From: Pirellulaceae bacterium
Lineage (GTDB): Bacteria > Planctomycetota > Planctomycetia > Pirellulales > Pirellulaceae
Reading direction: 5' to 3'
Length of the DNA stretch: 47,795 nucleotides
NCBI GenBank assembly: GCA_020852965.1
Contig: JADYZV010000038.1
Coordinates: 1-47,795 of the forward strand
Shown here one piece after another: positions 35,801-44,241 of the stretch. Below the pieces are notes generated by a model that made no database searches, had not been told where the DNA came from, and saw only the letters and a list, made by a program, of their open reading frames with translations. Position numbers and translations under genes: made by a program. Numbering within the stretch: position 1 is the stretch's first letter; each line of letters starts with the position of its first letter.

Positions 35801-36727
35801 TTAGTCACGACTGGGGACGGGTACCTCGAACAATGGCGTGGGGATGAATTCGCTGGTCAGCCATAATCTCTTTCCGTCGCTGCTGAAACATATACTCTCT
35901 CCCTGCCGCCGATTGGGCAGGTTGAAAAACAACACGGCTTGATCCCCTTCGGTCTGCCAATCTTCTAGCTTGCTTGTATCCTCACTACCCTGAGACTCAC
36001 TTGGCTGAGACACTGTGCGTTGGAGCAAGCAGCCGGGGCCGTATGTGAGCAACACCATTTGCTTCCCATCGGGAGAGATGTCTCCGGCGGTTACGAGCGG
36101 TAGCCGCAGCTCGCCGATCAATTCAGCTTGGACCTTTTTCACGCCAGACAGCCGCGGGGCGGGAATTCGAAACAAGCGACACTGAAGAATTTCCTTAGTG
36201 GCTAGCACAAACGAACTACTCAATGGATCGTAGGCCAGTGCTTCGCAGTTGACTGGGCCCGTCGGATAGGTCACCTCGAAGGTAGCCAGCACCGACAATT
36301 CTTCTACAGCGTTGCTTGCAGGCAACTCTACCGGGGCCTCGATCACATACAGAGTAACGCTCGCTCGACGCGCCGAGTTGTCCCCTACATCGCCGATGGC
36401 CAAGTAGTGTTTGCCGTCGCGACTAAATGCACAGATATCTTCCCAGTCGAGCGCTCGAGCACCTCGGATATTGAACTGGCCACGCAGCGATCCATCGGTG
36501 GCAAAGGCGAATAGCCGGGGCCGATCGCCCGAGTCGTTGTGGGTCCATAGCAGTTCACCAACCTGGGCCACACCGCTACTTTCGTTCAGTTCGTTCGATT
36601 GTAGGATGACGGGCTGGGGCGGTTGTTGATTGGCTTCTTGAGCTATGCCCAGTTCGACGAGCGAGCCTAGAATCAAATAAATAACCCAGGAGATCGCTGC
36701 TAATTGCTGGTTTTTTCCTCTGCCCAT
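35801..36727 (-). CDS. Secreted beta-propeller-like protein, 308 aa
   Basis: The start at 36727 gives a signal peptide (hydrophobic about 9-28, ending GIAQE). The mature part holds propeller-like repeats with recurrent LWTHNDSGDRPRLFAF, DWEDICAFSRDGKHYLAIGDVGDN and GDISPDGKQMVLLTY blades. Such TolB/WD40-like secreted proteins are common, but I cannot name a substrate. A longer frame to 36880 would translate a dispersed GC-rich hairpin repeat (PSSPRPGTPGRGAGG), so I reject it. GAGGGG lies close upstream of the chosen ATG, within the repeat. The gene is divergent from the DUF3500-like gene. Confidence 0.75.
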   Translation of the reverse strand: MGRGKNQQLAAISWVIYLILGSLVELGIAQEANQQPPQPVILQSNELNESSGVAQVGELLWTHNDSGDRPRLFAFATDGSLRGQFNIRGARALDWEDICAFSRDGKHYLAIGDVGDNSARRASVTLYVIEAPVELPASNAVEELSVLATFEVTYPTGPVNCEALAYDPLSSSFVLATKEILQCRLFRIPAPRLSGVKKVQAELIGELRLPLVTAGDISPDGKQMVLLTYGPGCLLQRTVSQPSESQGSEDTSKLEDWQTEGDQAVLFFNLPNRRQGESICFSSDGKRLWLTSEFIPTPLFEVPVPSRD

Positions 36728-36730
36728 GTG

Positions 36731-36776
36731 CCCCTCACCCCCAGCCCCTCTCCCCGGAGTACCGGGGCGAGGGGAG
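36731..36776. repeat. GC-rich dispersed hairpin repeat (family F)
   Basis: CCCCTCACCCCCAGCCCC leads into CCCCTCTCCCCGG-AGTA-CCGGGGCGAGGGG, a 13-bp stem with one mismatch and a 4-nt loop. It abuts the start codon of the propeller-like gene and could base-pair in its 5' leader. Only one copy is in the window. Confidence 0.75.
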
Positions 36777-36935
36777 CTAGGATTTTTTAAAATTGCAATC
36801 ATTGGTTGATAAGTGTTTTTCGGCGTCTGTTCTGCTATTCTAGTAGCCAGCCGCCATTTTGGTGCATGGGCTTGTCGCATACGTGACTAAGGACCATGCA
36901 GCCCCTGCCACCCACCTTCCTTGGAGATCCGTCCT

Positions 36936-38018
36936 GTGCGTAATTCGATCTTGTTATCGGGCAGCCTAGCTTGCCTATTGCTTTTCCTGCCCGCGTTGAG
37001 TGCTCAGGAGAAAGCGGGCTCGGTCAAGAAACAGGCGAGCGGCGAACGCAAAGCGGGGGGGAAAGCACAAGGGGATCCACCGATGGCAGCCGCTAAGGCA
37101 TTTCTAGCGACACTCGATGATACCCAACGCGCTCGGACCAGCCTCGACTATCAATCGGATCTGCGCGTCGGCTGGCACTTCATTCCCAAGGCGACTCGCA
37201 AGGGACTTCCCTTGATGGATATGAACGCCGAACAGCAAGAGGCAGCCAAGAAGCTGCTCCGCGCCGCCGTGAGCCAACTCGGCTACGACAAGGCGACCAC
37301 CATCATGCAGCTCGAAGAAATCTTGCTTCAGTTGGAAGGCCCCAAAGACCCGGCGGTGCGCAATCCTGAAAAATACTACTTCACGCTGTTCGGAACCGCC
37401 GCCAAGAATCAAACCTGGGGGCTGAGCGTCGAAGGGCACCACTTGTCACTCAATTTTTCATTGCAAGGTAATAAGATCGTCGACTCGACGCCTCAATTCA
37501 TGGGGAGCAACCCAGCCAAACTGAATGCAAGCTTCGGCGAAAAATTTCCCAAAGGATTTCGTGCGTTGGGAAAAGAAGAGCAGTTGGGATTCGATTTGGT
37601 TAAGAGTCTCGATGCAACCCAGTTGTCGACCGCCACGCTGGGCGAACTCCCCGAAGAGATCCAAGCTGCCGGCGAGGCTCAGCCACTCACGGAAGCGGCC
37701 GCCGGCATCGCCGCCAGTGAACTCACAAGCGACCAGCAAGCCACGCTAAAGAAATTAATCGAAGTCTACTCGGCCAAGATGAAGACCGGCGTCTCGAAGC
37801 AACGTTGGGCGCTGATCGAACAAGCCGGCTTTGACAAAGTGAAATTTGCTTGGGCGGGTGCGATCAAGCCTGGCGTCGGGCATTATTATCGCATTCAAGG
37901 CGAAACATTTGTGATCGAGTTCATCAACGTGCAAGCCGACGCGGAAGGCAATCCAGCCAATCACGTGCATTGCATCTGGCGCGATCTCCAAGGCGATTTT
38001 AATCTACCGATCAAGTAA
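36936..38018 (+). CDS. Secreted DUF3500-like protein, 360 aa
   Basis: GTG at 36936 is preferred because GGAG lies 9 nt upstream; the TTG at 36921 overlaps that site. Residues 1-23 form a signal peptide ending LSAQ. The body matches the DUF3500 pattern: WHFIPKATRKGLPLMDM, PEKYYFTLFGTAAKNQTWG, VEGHHLSLNFSLQ, FMGSNPAK, and a C-terminal HYYRIQGETFVIEFINVQ and HVHCIWRD. The role of this family is unknown. A linker rich in Lys and Gly follows the signal. Dispersed repeats of two families occupy the 351 bp after it. Confidence 0.8.
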   Translation: MRNSILLSGSLACLLLFLPALSAQEKAGSVKKQASGERKAGGKAQGDPPMAAAKAFLATLDDTQRARTSLDYQSDLRVGWHFIPKATRKGLPLMDMNAEQQEAAKKLLRAAVSQLGYDKATTIMQLEEILLQLEGPKDPAVRNPEKYYFTLFGTAAKNQTWGLSVEGHHLSLNFSLQGNKIVDSTPQFMGSNPAKLNASFGEKFPKGFRALGKEEQLGFDLVKSLDATQLSTATLGELPEEIQAAGEAQPLTEAAAGIAASELTSDQQATLKKLIEVYSAKMKTGVSKQRWALIEQAGFDKVKFAWAGAIKPGVGHYYRIQGETFVIEFINVQADAEGNPANHVHCIWRDLQGDFNLPIK

Positions 38019-38036
38019 TACGACTCGCTTCGGTGG

Positions 38037-38075
38037 AATCGTTTAACGCCGAACCGGAGCAGGCCGCAGATGCGC
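38037..38075. repeat. Dispersed repeat (family E) copy 2
   Basis: AATCGTTTAACGCCGAACC continues into CGGAGCAGGCCGC and GATGCGC, matching 23948-23985. It starts 18 bp after the stop of the DUF3500-like gene. Confidence 0.75.
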
Positions 38076-38173
38076 CAGGTGAGCTGATCAACGCGAGGGA
38101 CTCTGACGCACCACGGCACTTGCCAACCCGCTTTCGCGGCCTGCGCAGGTGAAGGCACCATCCAAGCACGTTT

Positions 38174-38252
38174 TATCATTCTGCCGACCATGATTCTGTC
38201 AGCTCCCCCGAGCCGAGACATCACGGCAGAACAATGGCTGGCAGAACGATGA
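38174..38252. repeat. Dispersed imperfect palindrome (family D) copy 2
   Basis: TATCATTCTGCC at the left faces GGCAGAACGATGA at the right. The whole element aligns with 29206-29280 in reverse complement. Nothing else is evident between here and 38370 apart from a small AGCCT/AGGCT hairpin near 38357. Confidence 0.7.
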
Positions 38253-38369
38253 AATGCCCCTTGACAACATAGTGCGCAAAGTGAGCGTATGTGGGAATCG
38301 ATTTTAGTGGTGAGTGGGCGCGCTGCCCCGCGCCGTAACTCGCGGTACTCGTTACGAGCCTACAAGAGG

Positions 38370-38945
38370 CTAGAGTTCGCTGACGAGGAGTTGAGCGGCC
38401 ATGTCGCGGAGCTGTGTGGCCATTTGAACGTGCGCTTCACTCTCCTTGACGCGACCGCTGCGGGAGAACCGAGCCGCCTCGCTGGCGATGTGCCTGGCAG
38501 CCGAACAGAGTTGCTCGACGGTTTCCAGTCGGCCGTCGAGCGCTTCGAAGTACGCGGCGCTCTGTGCTATTGATTGGGCTTTGGCGGAGGTTGGATAGTC
38601 TACATCCCAGGACTCTTCAACTTTGGAAAATAATCGGCTGAATTCTTGAAAGCCAGGATCATTCTTCAGCGCCTCGGGATCGCTCAGCGATGGAATTTCA
38701 GGTAGCGATTCGGGGACCGGTATGCGGTCGAGCGGATTGGCACTTTCGACAGGAGTGCCGGCGGTTGTCGCCGCCGGCTCGACGGACACATTCGGCGTAG
38801 GCGGCTCGCTAGAATGCTGAGAACCGTCACTTGCGCCTAGTGGCTCGTCGGCTCCTACTGGCTGCCACCATCCCGAACTCAAAACGGCTACGATATTGAT
38901 CAGCAGCAAACAGCCACCGATCAGAAACAATCGCGGAATATTCAT
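38370..38945 (-). CDS. Secreted or anchored hypothetical protein, 191 aa
   Basis: AAAGGAA lies 7 nt before the ATG. Residues 5-25 are hydrophobic (FLIGGCLLLINIVAVLSS), acting as signal or anchor. A Pro/Ser/Ala-rich linker (30-75) leads to a helical C-terminal half with many Glu, Ala and Gln, probably coiled-coil. It is the last gene of a three-gene operon, 29 bp after the lipoprotein thioredoxin gene, so a role in envelope redox or stress is plausible but unproven. Confidence 0.75.
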   Translation of the reverse strand: MNIPRLFLIGGCLLLINIVAVLSSGWWQPVGADEPLGASDGSQHSSEPPTPNVSVEPAATTAGTPVESANPLDRIPVPESLPEIPSLSDPEALKNDPGFQEFSRLFSKVEESWDVDYPTSAKAQSIAQSAAYFEALDGRLETVEQLCSAARHIASEAARFSRSGRVKESEAHVQMATQLRDMAAQLLVSEL

Positions 38946-38974
38946 GGTGAGATTCCTTTCTACAAAGTGAACTT

Positions 38975-40597
38975 CTATGGAGTGGCTTCAAGTAGTTTCG
39001 CAATGGCAGTTTCGAGTTGATCTCCACGCACGTGCAAGTCGGCGACACGACCATCGCGACCGACCAGTAACATGAACGGAATCGCGTTGACGCCCAGTTG
39101 TTGCGCGAGTGGAGATTTAAATCCAAGCATTTGAGGATCGTCGCTATGAAATGAGCGCCAAGGGAAATTCTGTTGTTCGACGAAAGTGCGGCCAGAGGCA
39201 AGATTCTCGTCCATATTGACACTCAGCACGTCGAAGCCTCGATCTGCATATTCAGTGTAGCTTTGGCGAATCCCTGGAAGTTCGCGCATGCATTTGACAC
39301 ACCACGAGGCCCAGAAATCAACCAACACCACTTTGCCTTGGTAGTCGTCCCACAGCAGCGGTTGGCCATCGAAACCGATCAAGCCGACTAGCGGCAGTTC
39401 GTGCCCCAGCAGTGCGGTCCGAGCGGCATGGGCATCCAATGCGTTCTTCACTCCCGCCACCTCTTGGCCGGAGTAGTCTGCCATGGTCTGTTGCGTAAAC
39501 TTGGCAACGTCTTGGCTCAACGCAACCTGACCACTGTATTCGATATTGGCGATCGTGCTAGCGATTTGCTCAAGCGTCTGTAGGCTGGGAAACTCTTCGT
39601 AGAGTCCGCGTAGGGCGACCAGTGCGGCGGCGGAGTCGAATGATTCACTTCCCAGTCCGCGGAAGGCTTGTAAGAAATTCTGATAGGCTTGGCTCTCACT
39701 GGTTTCGATAAGCCAAGCTTCGCCTCGCAATTGTGGATCAGGCGAAGTGCGATAGGCTTCGATGACCGTTTTCTTGACTTGATCGGCCGCATCGCCAAAG
39801 CCCATTTGATGGAGCACCTGCTGGGCTTGCTGCAGCACCATGAACTCGGGGAAGCCGCGATCCTCGGGACGCGCGAACAACTTGTCGACTTGCGACAACA
39901 GCGTTTCGGGGGTGGGCCGCAAGCCATTCTGCAACGACTGAAGCTCGAAGCCGATCATTACCACTTGGGCTTGATGCGCCAAATCGGCATCCGCTGACAT
40001 GGACATTTCACCAGCAAACCGCTCGAGTTCTTGCGCGGCAGGCACGTCCCCGAGGCCACTCATGTGCGACAGGGCGACGAGCTGCGCGATCACTCCTGCT
40101 TTGCTTTCCGACTCGCTCGATTCGGACGATTGGGCAAGTTGCAATCCGGCTGCTTGCTTCATGCGACCAAGCCTCAGTCCGCTTTGCTTAAACGTCTGCT
40201 CGTCAAGAAAATCGTGAGAACCGGCCAACACCAAGTCTTGTAGCGCACTATCGATCTGACGCAAGTGCGCGATCAGTTCCTCGGGCGACGAAGAGGTTAT
40301 GGGCTGCAATGTCATGAAGGGACGCTGCGACAAGTCGATCTCGTCGGGAGCGCGCTGCGGCGCGGCGCTGGCGGTGTCACTCTGCGGTGGAGTGACCGAC
40401 TGAGGATCTGCGGTACTTGGCGAATCGGCGGCTAGCGCATCGCCACCCAGGGAACTTGGCGTTGTCGAAGCTGGATTCGCCGTTTGGTCACTGGCCGATA
40501 TCACCGGGACAGGTTTGGGACGCGACGAATCACAACCGAGCAGAAGCAGGGCGAACCCAAGCCAAGCAGCCGTTTGCCAGCGTTTGCAGAACTTCAT
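38975..40597 (-). CDS. Lipoprotein with C-terminal TlpA-like thioredoxin domain, 540 aa
   Basis: The start at 40597 has GGGAG 6 nt upstream. A lipobox LLLGC puts the lipidated cysteine at residue 22, so the protein is membrane-tethered outside the cytoplasm. Residues 23-380 are Ala/Gln/Ser-rich, largely helical and without a known motif. The last ~150 residues are a TlpA/ResA-type thioredoxin fold with redox cysteines C433 and C436 (WCVKC) and a later cis-Pro region NAIPFML. By family knowledge such proteins reduce disulfides, for example for cytochrome c maturation. The large N-terminal domain is unusual compared with classic TlpA of about 180 residues. Confidence 0.88.
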   Translation of the reverse strand: MKFCKRWQTAAWLGFALLLLGCDSSRPKPVPVISASDQTANPASTTPSSLGGDALAADSPSTADPQSVTPPQSDTASAAPQRAPDEIDLSQRPFMTLQPITSSSPEELIAHLRQIDSALQDLVLAGSHDFLDEQTFKQSGLRLGRMKQAAGLQLAQSSESSESESKAGVIAQLVALSHMSGLGDVPAAQELERFAGEMSMSADADLAHQAQVVMIGFELQSLQNGLRPTPETLLSQVDKLFARPEDRGFPEFMVLQQAQQVLHQMGFGDAADQVKKTVIEAYRTSPDPQLRGEAWLIETSESQAYQNFLQAFRGLGSESFDSAAALVALRGLYEEFPSLQTLEQIASTIANIEYSGQVALSQDVAKFTQQTMADYSGQEVAGVKNALDAHAARTALLGHELPLVGLIGFDGQPLLWDDYQGKVVLVDFWASWCVKCMRELPGIRQSYTEYADRGFDVLSVNMDENLASGRTFVEQQNFPWRSFHSDDPQMLGFKSPLAQQLGVNAIPFMLLVGRDGRVADLHVRGDQLETAIAKLLEATP

Positions 40598-40625
40598 AAA
40601 CACTCCCTGCACAGATGTTCTTGTT

Positions 40626-41801
40626 CTAGGACTTCGAAGGCTCGACGCGCGATTCCAACTTTTCTGGCGGTGTTTCGACCGGCGGTTCTCCAGGCGGAGG
40701 AGGAGCTGGGTCAGCCAGAGTTGGCGTTTCGAATAGCATCTGCATCAAGCGGTCAAGCTCGGCACCGCGGGCTTCGAGCGATACGACCGTCCCCTCTTTG
40801 TTGAGCAGCAGCACGGTGGGCAAGTGGGAAACGCCGAACTTCATCTGCAATCGCTGCAACGGATCTTCGTGATTGTCATGAATGATCGGCCATGGCAATT
40901 CGGCGCGCTGCAAATACTTGTCTAGCGCATCGGAATCGGTATCGAGGCTGATGGCAATCACCGCCAGGCCTTTATCCTTATATTTTTCAAATTGTTTCTG
41001 CAAACGCGGCACTTCGGTCAGACAAGGCTCGCACCACGACGCAAAGAAATCAACGATGACGAACTTGCCAGCATAGTCGTCGATGCGAATGTCGCGACCG
41101 TCGAGTGATGTGGCTTCGAGCTCGAATTTGCCACCCAACAAATCGAGCCGCCCGATCGAGGCCTTTAGGTTCAAACGCAGACTCTGCATCTCCTCCCGCT
41201 CGTCGTTCTCCAGCAGATCGCAGAGCAATTGGTACGTGTCGCGAGCAGGCTGCTTGTCCGGTTGCAGCTCGAGCATCGCGGCAGCCAATACGGCAGTTTG
41301 CATATCCTGCAGAGACAACTCTTTGCGACCTTTAAGGAATTCGTGCACTTGTTCAAGCGTTTTTTGTTGAGCGTCCTCACCGACGAATGCCATCAATGCA
41401 ACCGACGACGAGATCGTGTCTAGCTCAGCTTGTTGCACGCGCTGGGCGACCTTCGCATCATCACTTGACCTCCCGAGCAACTGGACGAGTCGCTTGGAGC
41501 CATCGCGAATCGCCGTCTGCATGGCTTGATATTGATGTGCATTGCGAGGCTTTAAACTCTTGGCCTGCCCTATGAGGGCCTGGAGCTGCTCAGCGTCGGC
41601 GCTGGCTGGGATCGTTAAATCAGGAAACGCTTCCGCCGCTGGTGCGCCGCTATCGCCCGCAGTCTGGACAGCGTTCGCAGCAGGCTCATTCTGAGCCAGT
41701 TTGTCTTGTGCCCCAAGTGAGGGCGCGCATAAGCACAGGACTAAACTCGATATCGTTGGCGAAACCACCAAGCGAATGCGATGCAGTCGATAGGCAAGCA
41801 T
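40626..41801 (-). CDS. Secreted TlpA-like thioredoxin-domain protein, 391 aa
   Basis: The ATG at 41801 follows GGAAA; an in-frame ATG four codons earlier has no site. A signal peptide ends about LGAQ. A helical region (about 40-220) precedes the thioredoxin fold with C257 and C260 (SWCEPC) and the cis-Pro loop SHLPTVLLL. The C-terminus is a Pro-rich tail (PAPPPPGEPP). It is first in the operon, 28 bp ahead of the second thioredoxin gene. The two proteins share layout but diverge in their N-terminal parts, suggesting paralogues with different partners. Confidence 0.88.
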   Translation of the reverse strand: MLAYRLHRIRLVVSPTISSLVLCLCAPSLGAQDKLAQNEPAANAVQTAGDSGAPAAEAFPDLTIPASADAEQLQALIGQAKSLKPRNAHQYQAMQTAIRDGSKRLVQLLGRSSDDAKVAQRVQQAELDTISSSVALMAFVGEDAQQKTLEQVHEFLKGRKELSLQDMQTAVLAAAMLELQPDKQPARDTYQLLCDLLENDEREEMQSLRLNLKASIGRLDLLGGKFELEATSLDGRDIRIDDYAGKFVIVDFFASWCEPCLTEVPRLQKQFEKYKDKGLAVIAISLDTDSDALDKYLQRAELPWPIIHDNHEDPLQRLQMKFGVSHLPTVLLLNKEGTVVSLEARGAELDRLMQMLFETPTLADPAPPPPGEPPVETPPEKLESRVEPSKS

Positions 41802-41917
41802 GACGATTTCCATGGGAACAATTGATGGCGATTTGACAAGTCACCAATTCTACCATCTATGCCAGCTCCCCCAAGTGCGATTGAGGAGGAGTTGAGCGAT
41901 TTAGCCGCGAAGAGCCA

Positions 41918-41984
41918 GTAGTGGACTAGGTTTCGAGTCCATTGGATTCGGTGTGCGACAGGGACTCGTCACCTCGTCCACTAC
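41918..41984. repeat. Dispersed inverted repeat (family B) copy 2
   Basis: GTAGTGGACTAGGTTTCGAG (from 41918) faces GGGACTCGTCACCTCGTCCA (from 41961, continuing CTAC). It lies in the 236-bp gap between the small Cys protein and the thioredoxin operon. Confidence 0.8.
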
Positions 41985-42037
41985 CTAGTGAAAAACGCCC
42001 CCGTCCAGCAGGTCGGGGGCCAATTCGCCAAAGTGGC

Positions 42038-42385
42038 TTAGCGCCAGTACCGAACGCGATACCAGCCATCGGCCCCGCGAGCCACCGCGTCGGCCACGAG
42101 CGTCATGCCACCCGACGGCGTACATGTGGGTGCATTGGACGACGATGAACTCCAGCCCACGCCGCAGAATCCAACTCCCGGGACGGTCCCCTGCACATGC
42201 CCCTTGTAATTGCGCGAGGCCATCGTCTGAGCTTCGGCCTGAGCTCGGGCTTGAAGGTTACTAGTGCTGCTATGGCTAACAGAGTGAATCTGCCCACAAT
42301 GCGGACAGCGGCTCTGAGCCTGAGAACTCGCAGACGCTCCCACCAGCACAACCAGGCCCAAGACTAAACTCTGGATCAATCGCAT
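42038..42385 (-). CDS. Small secreted Cys-containing protein, 115 aa
   Basis: AGGAG 8 nt before the ATG at 42385 clearly decides the start. A signal peptide ends SSQAQ at about residue 24. The mature protein opens with RCPHCGQIH, a CxxC knuckle that may bind metal. It ends with GFCGVGW, a Ser run, TCTPSGG and AVARGADGWYRVRYW. The last segment resembles a short conserved C-terminal motif of small planctomycete secreted proteins, which I recall only loosely. Function unknown. Confidence 0.75.
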   Translation of the reverse strand: MRLIQSLVLGLVVLVGASASSQAQSRCPHCGQIHSVSHSSTSNLQARAQAEAQTMASRNYKGHVQGTVPGVGFCGVGWSSSSSNAPTCTPSGGMTLVADAVARGADGWYRVRYWR

Positions 42386-42712
42386 TCCATCTACTCCTTT
42401 GGATAAGAGTGCACCGTGCCAGCGACCCCCTGTCGCTGCGCTCGAGCGGCACACGCATGACGAGCAGTCTTGGAGAAAGTTGAGATGCGGCAATCGGGCG
42501 TCCCTTCGGCCCGCCAAAGCACGCGAATGAAACAATGGACTGTTTTCTCCCGTTGCGACTGAAATTTCCATGTTTTTGCAATAATACTGGACACTTCACT
42601 GACATTAAAAAACTTGATCTTTCATAGATATTGCATACCACTAGGGGGCGTGCCTCTGCCACTAGATCAGTCCCTAGCTGACTGGTGAGCGCAACCCCAG
42701 TGTGCCCATAGA
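42386..42712. other. Gene-free region between the small Cys protein and mgtE
   Basis: No credible gene on either strand. The part from about 42570 to 42640 is AT-rich and could hold the leftward promoter. An ordered hairpin element follows at 42713. No magnesium riboswitch could be recognised. Confidence 0.4.
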
Positions 42713-42770
42713 CGTAGCTCGGTGGGCTCCACCGAGTAGTAGGTCACGTTGGGCAAACCAACGTGCTACG
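42713..42770. repeat. Twin-hairpin element enclosed by an outer stem
   Basis: Outer stem CGTAG/CTACG (42713-42717, 42766-42770) encloses two hairpins: CTCGGTGG-GCT-CCACCGAG (42718-42736) and CACGTTGG-GCAAA-CCAACGTG (42745-42765). The layout is a three-way junction. It lies about 110 bp upstream of the mgtE start, probably in or near the leader. Confidence 0.8.
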
Positions 42771-42883
42771 GGACACTTTGCTACCAGTCCCCTTCGCGAG
42801 CAAGGCTGCTACTTAGATACTCTAGCCTGGCTGTCCTCGGTTCACATCTTCTCCCTGCCTATTATCTCTGTAGTCGTTGCCGC

Positions 42884-44233
42884 ATGATCAACACTTTGTT
42901 TCTTCCCGAATTGCGCGAAATGTTAGCCGTGGGCAATGCGCAAGAGCTCCGCGAGTTCTGCACGGCACTTCACCCATCGAGGGCGGCAGAGTTCATGGAG
43001 GGGCTTGCCAACGAGGAGGCCTGGAGCGTCTTGCAACACGCCGACACACATCAACGGGCGGAGATTTTCAGCTACTTCGAGTACGACCGACAAGTCGCCA
43101 TGTTGCAGGCGGAAGATGATCGGCAAGTCGCGGACTTGGTAACCCATATCCCCGCTGACGACGCGGTCGACCTGCTCTCCGAGCTGCCGGACAAACGGGT
43201 CGAGCAGATATTGGCGCTGGTCCCGGCCCCGGACCGCCGTGACATTCGTCGCCTGCAGACATTTGAAGAGGGGACAGCCGGGTCGATCATGACCACGGAA
43301 GCGGCCTGTCTGGACGAGAAGCTGACGGTCCGCCAAGCGCTCGAGACGCTCAGTCGCCAAGCGGAGCGGTTGGAGACGATTTACTACATCTATGTCGTCG
43401 ATGACACCAATCATCTGCGCGGCGTGGTCAGTACTCGTATGCTGGTTTCTTCGTTCGGGAAGCCCGATCGGACGATCGCCGACTTGATGGACACCGACAT
43501 TCTGACAGTCGACGCAAGCGACGATCAGCAAGAAGTGGCGCGGATCGTGGCCAAGTACGACTTGCTGGCGATCCCCGTGGTCGATGCGCAGCGACACATG
43601 CTGGGAATCATCACGCATGACGACGTGATGGACGTCTTCATGGAAGAAGCGACCGAAGACGTTCAGCGAATTGCAGCGGTAGAACCGCTGGAAGACAGCT
43701 ATATGCGCACTCCCATTCTCACGTTGACTTGGAAGCGCGGCATGTGGCTTGGTATTCTGTTCTTTGCCGGAATACTGACTGCGCTGGCTCTGCGCAGCTA
43801 CGAATTGGAATTCGAACAGTTCGGTTGGCTAGTATGGTTCATCCCGTTGGTCATCGGCTCAGGTGGCAACTCGGGTGCGCAGACATCGACGCTCATTATT
43901 GCAGGCATGGCTACTGGCGACGTGAAGATTTCCAATTGGGCGCAGATTGTCACGCGAGAGGTGGCGACGGGAGCGTTGTTGGGAATTTTTTTGGCCACGC
44001 TGTCGCTGGCTCCCGCACTGATGCTGGCACCAAGCGTCTTGGCCGCATTGATTGTCCCGCTCACCATTTTCTTGGTCGTGCTGTGTGGCACCTTCAGCGG
44101 CTCGATTTTGCCGCTGGTATCTCAACGGCTTGGGTGGGACCCAGCAATGATGAGCAATCCCTTCGTGGCTGGCCTGAATGACATTACGGGGATCGTGATC
44201 TACGTCAACATCGCCAAAGTGTTTTTGCGCTGA
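42884..44233 (+). CDS. mgtE: MgtE-type magnesium transporter
   Basis: The 449-aa protein has the full MgtE order. A cytoplasmic N domain (about 20-125) carries superhelical motifs such as IPADDAVDLLSELPD. Two CBS domains follow (about 135-255, including AGSIMT and LLAIPVVD). Five membrane helices run from about 280. GSGGNSGAQTSTLI and the last-helix motif NDITGIVIY match the pore, including the conserved Asp that binds Mg2+. By family knowledge it is a Mg2+-gated channel in the inner membrane. The start gives normal family length, although the ribosome site is poor; an upstream frame adds 45 unconvincing residues. It converges with the next gene across 8 bp. Confidence 0.95.
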   Translation: MINTLFLPELREMLAVGNAQELREFCTALHPSRAAEFMEGLANEEAWSVLQHADTHQRAEIFSYFEYDRQVAMLQAEDDRQVADLVTHIPADDAVDLLSELPDKRVEQILALVPAPDRRDIRRLQTFEEGTAGSIMTTEAACLDEKLTVRQALETLSRQAERLETIYYIYVVDDTNHLRGVVSTRMLVSSFGKPDRTIADLMDTDILTVDASDDQQEVARIVAKYDLLAIPVVDAQRHMLGIITHDDVMDVFMEEATEDVQRIAAVEPLEDSYMRTPILTLTWKRGMWLGILFFAGILTALALRSYELEFEQFGWLVWFIPLVIGSGGNSGAQTSTLIIAGMATGDVKISNWAQIVTREVATGALLGIFLATLSLAPALMLAPSVLAALIVPLTIFLVVLCGTFSGSILPLVSQRLGWDPAMMSNPFVAGLNDITGIVIYVNIAKVFLR

Positions 44234-44241
44234 GTCGTCTA

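Noticed and set aside
38289-38573. 94-aa plus-strand open frame
   Set aside because: Antisense shadow of the hypothetical gene at 38370-38945.
42772-42883. Magnesium riboswitch before mgtE
   Set aside because: I found no recognisable M-box-like architecture; only the twin-hairpin element upstream.
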